Of a stretch of 64,000 nt of DNA, positions 63,142 to 64,000 are shown piece by piece. The notes beneath the pieces were generated by a model. It worked only from the letters and a program-made list of their open reading frames with translations. It made no database searches and was not told where the DNA came from. Numbering within the stretch: the stretch's first letter is position 1; every line of letters starts with the position of its first letter. The translations under genes were made by a program, and so were the position numbers. Source of the DNA: Spirochaetales bacterium (GTDB taxonomy: Bacteria; Spirochaetota; Leptospiria; Leptospirales; Leptonemataceae); the NCBI GenBank assembly GCA_024233935.1, contig JACKOY010000001.1:434001-498000 (forward strand), in the 5' to 3' direction.

Positions 63142-64000
63142 TCAGGACAGGCGCGCGCGAAAATCTTCGTAGCCGAACTCACGCACCACTTCGAGCCTTC
63201 CGGTTTTCGTGTCCGCAATCGCAATGGATGGCAAGCGAACGCCGTTGAACTGTGTGTTCTTTACCATGGTATAGTGCGACATGTCCAGGAAGAAGAGCAG
63301 GCTGCCCACTTCGAGTCGGTTGTCAAAGGAGTAATGGCCGATGGCGTCTCCGGCCAGGCAGGTGGGGCCACCGAGAGCGTAGGTGTAGGAGCGTTCCTCG
63401 GGTTCGGATGCGTCCAAAATGTCGGGTCGGTATGGCATCTCGAGAGTGTCCGGCATGTGTGCCGTTGCTGACACGTCGAGCATGGCGATCGGCGGGGAAC
63501 CCGGAATCACGTCAAGTACCCGTGCCACCAGCACTCCCGTTCGAATGACCGACGCCTCACCCGGTTCCATATAAACCGTGAGGCCATACTTCTGGCGGAA
63601 AGCACGGATCAGTTCGATCAATCCGTCCGTGTCGTAATCCGGGCGTGTAATATGATGGCCTCCGCCGAAGTTGATCCATTGTATTCGATCAAACCATTTG
63701 TTGAATTTTTTCTCAACCACTTCAAGTGTGCGAACCAGGGGCTCAAGGCCCATTTCGCACAGCGTATGAAAATGAATTCCGCTCAGGCCCCGCATGAGTT
63801 TTTCAGTCATATGTTCGGCCGTTACCCCCAATCGACTGCCGGGAGCACACGGGTCATACAGGCGCGTCTTCACTTCCGAATGCTGGGGATTGATACGGAG
63901 GCCGCATTCTATAGTTTGCTTTGACGCCAGCGTTCGCTCCCGAAACGTTTCCCATTGGGAAGCGCTATTAAACACCAGGTGGTCGGCCAGTTCCAGCAGG
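63142..64000 (-). CDS. nspC: Carboxynorspermidine decarboxylase, 5' end off the window
   Basis: About 286 residues are visible; the reading frame is open to the right edge at 64000, so the PLP-lysine N-terminal region lies outside. The visible part has GIHFHTLCEMGLEPL, INFGGGHHITRPDYD, VYMEPGEASV and GGPTCLAGD with the catalytic-site Cys, all NspC/alanine-racemase-fold markers. It decarboxylates carboxynor- or carboxyspermidine in the alternative polyamine route. Convergent with the 57-residue gene. Confidence 0.88.
   Translation of the reverse strand, partial: LLELADHLVFNSASQWETFRERTLASKQTIECGLRINPQHSEVKTRLYDPCAPGSRLGVTAEHMTEKLMRGLSGIHFHTLCEMGLEPLVRTLEVVEKKFNKWFDRIQWINFGGGHHITRPDYDTDGLIELIRAFRQKYGLTVYMEPGEASVIRTGVLVARVLDVIPGSPPIAMLDVSATAHMPDTLEMPYRPDILDASEPEERSYTYALGGPTCLAGDAIGHYSFDNRLEVGSLLFFLDMSHYTMVKNTQFNGVRLPSIAIADTKTGRLEVVREFGYEDFRARLS

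Noticed and set aside
1..64000. CRISPR arrays, rRNA, tRNA, insertion sequences and prophage genes
   Set aside because: None seen: no regularly spaced repeats, no transposase-type product and no tRNA cloverleaf noticed on reading; tRNAs could be missed by eye.

Overview
The window looks like a chromosomal segment of a spirochaete of the order Leptospirales, but from a lineage with much higher G+C (roughly 55-60 % by eye) than Leptospira itself. The main pointers are an FcpA-like flagellar coiling/sheath protein (about 43.1 kb), a plastid-type ferredoxin-NADP reductase ending in an aromatic residue as in the Leptospira enzyme (29.6-30.5 kb), a DUF1564-like protein (62.4 kb), spirochaete-style loose lipoboxes, and many sensory proteins of the SpoIIE/GAF/7TMR-DISM and class III cyclase types. 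No rRNA, tRNA, CRISPR, insertion sequence or prophage was recognised. Coding density is very high and no gap between genes exceeds 300 bases.

Layout. 0-2.3 kb: a small lipoprotein, a VKOR-DsbA disulfide-forming fusion and ribH. 2.4-4.7 kb: two tandem OmpA-type lipoproteins. 5.0-13.1 kb: one long forward operon (nusB, TPR protein, HEAT protein, unknown, bifunctional glycosyltransferase, 36-residue ORF, unknown, adenosine-deaminase family enzyme) with several stop/start overlaps, two of them on TTG starts. 13.1-16.2 kb: a hotdog thioesterase and the AMMECR1/MEMO/radical-SAM trio. 16.2-20.9 kb: glycerophosphodiesterase, penicillin-acylase-type hydrolase, small protein, rhomboid protease. 20.9-22.6 kb: a tightly coupled sigma factor/unknown/STAS cassette. 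22.7-24.4 kb: dapF and an unknown. 24.4-30.5 kb: reverse run of FNR, coiled-coil protein, response regulator, ROK kinase and a very large hybrid kinase/phosphatase. 30.7-35.8 kb: a Gld-type ABC operon (ATPase, permease, GldG, DUF4340) and a lipoprotein.

35.8-42.8 kb is a second long reverse operon (DnaC-like loader, folK, acyltransferase, PilZ-like protein, GT-C membrane protein, thioesterase, SMR-like transporter). 43.1-48.1 kb holds the FcpA-like gene with a strong terminator, then an ATPase-fold protein and a membrane GAF-GAF-SpoIIE phosphatase. 48.3-59.1 kb carries two class III adenylate cyclases, gpsA, a large exported beta-rich protein, a transporter-HEAT-cyclic-nucleotide-binding chimera and a fatty acid hydroxylase. 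59.2-64.0 kb: enoyl-CoA hydratase family protein, AI-2E family permease, agmatine deiminase, the DUF1564-like protein, a 57-residue protein and nspC, which runs off the right edge.

Taken together, the most striking theme is signal transduction. There are two proteins with SpoIIE-type phosphatase domains, a STAS target candidate, a sigma factor, an ATPase-fold candidate kinase, two cAMP-making enzymes and a membrane transporter that carries a cyclic-nucleotide-binding domain. A wired phosphatase/STAS and a cAMP/transporter circuit are plausible inferences, not demonstrated. All calls come from reading the sequence by eye; no database search was run.
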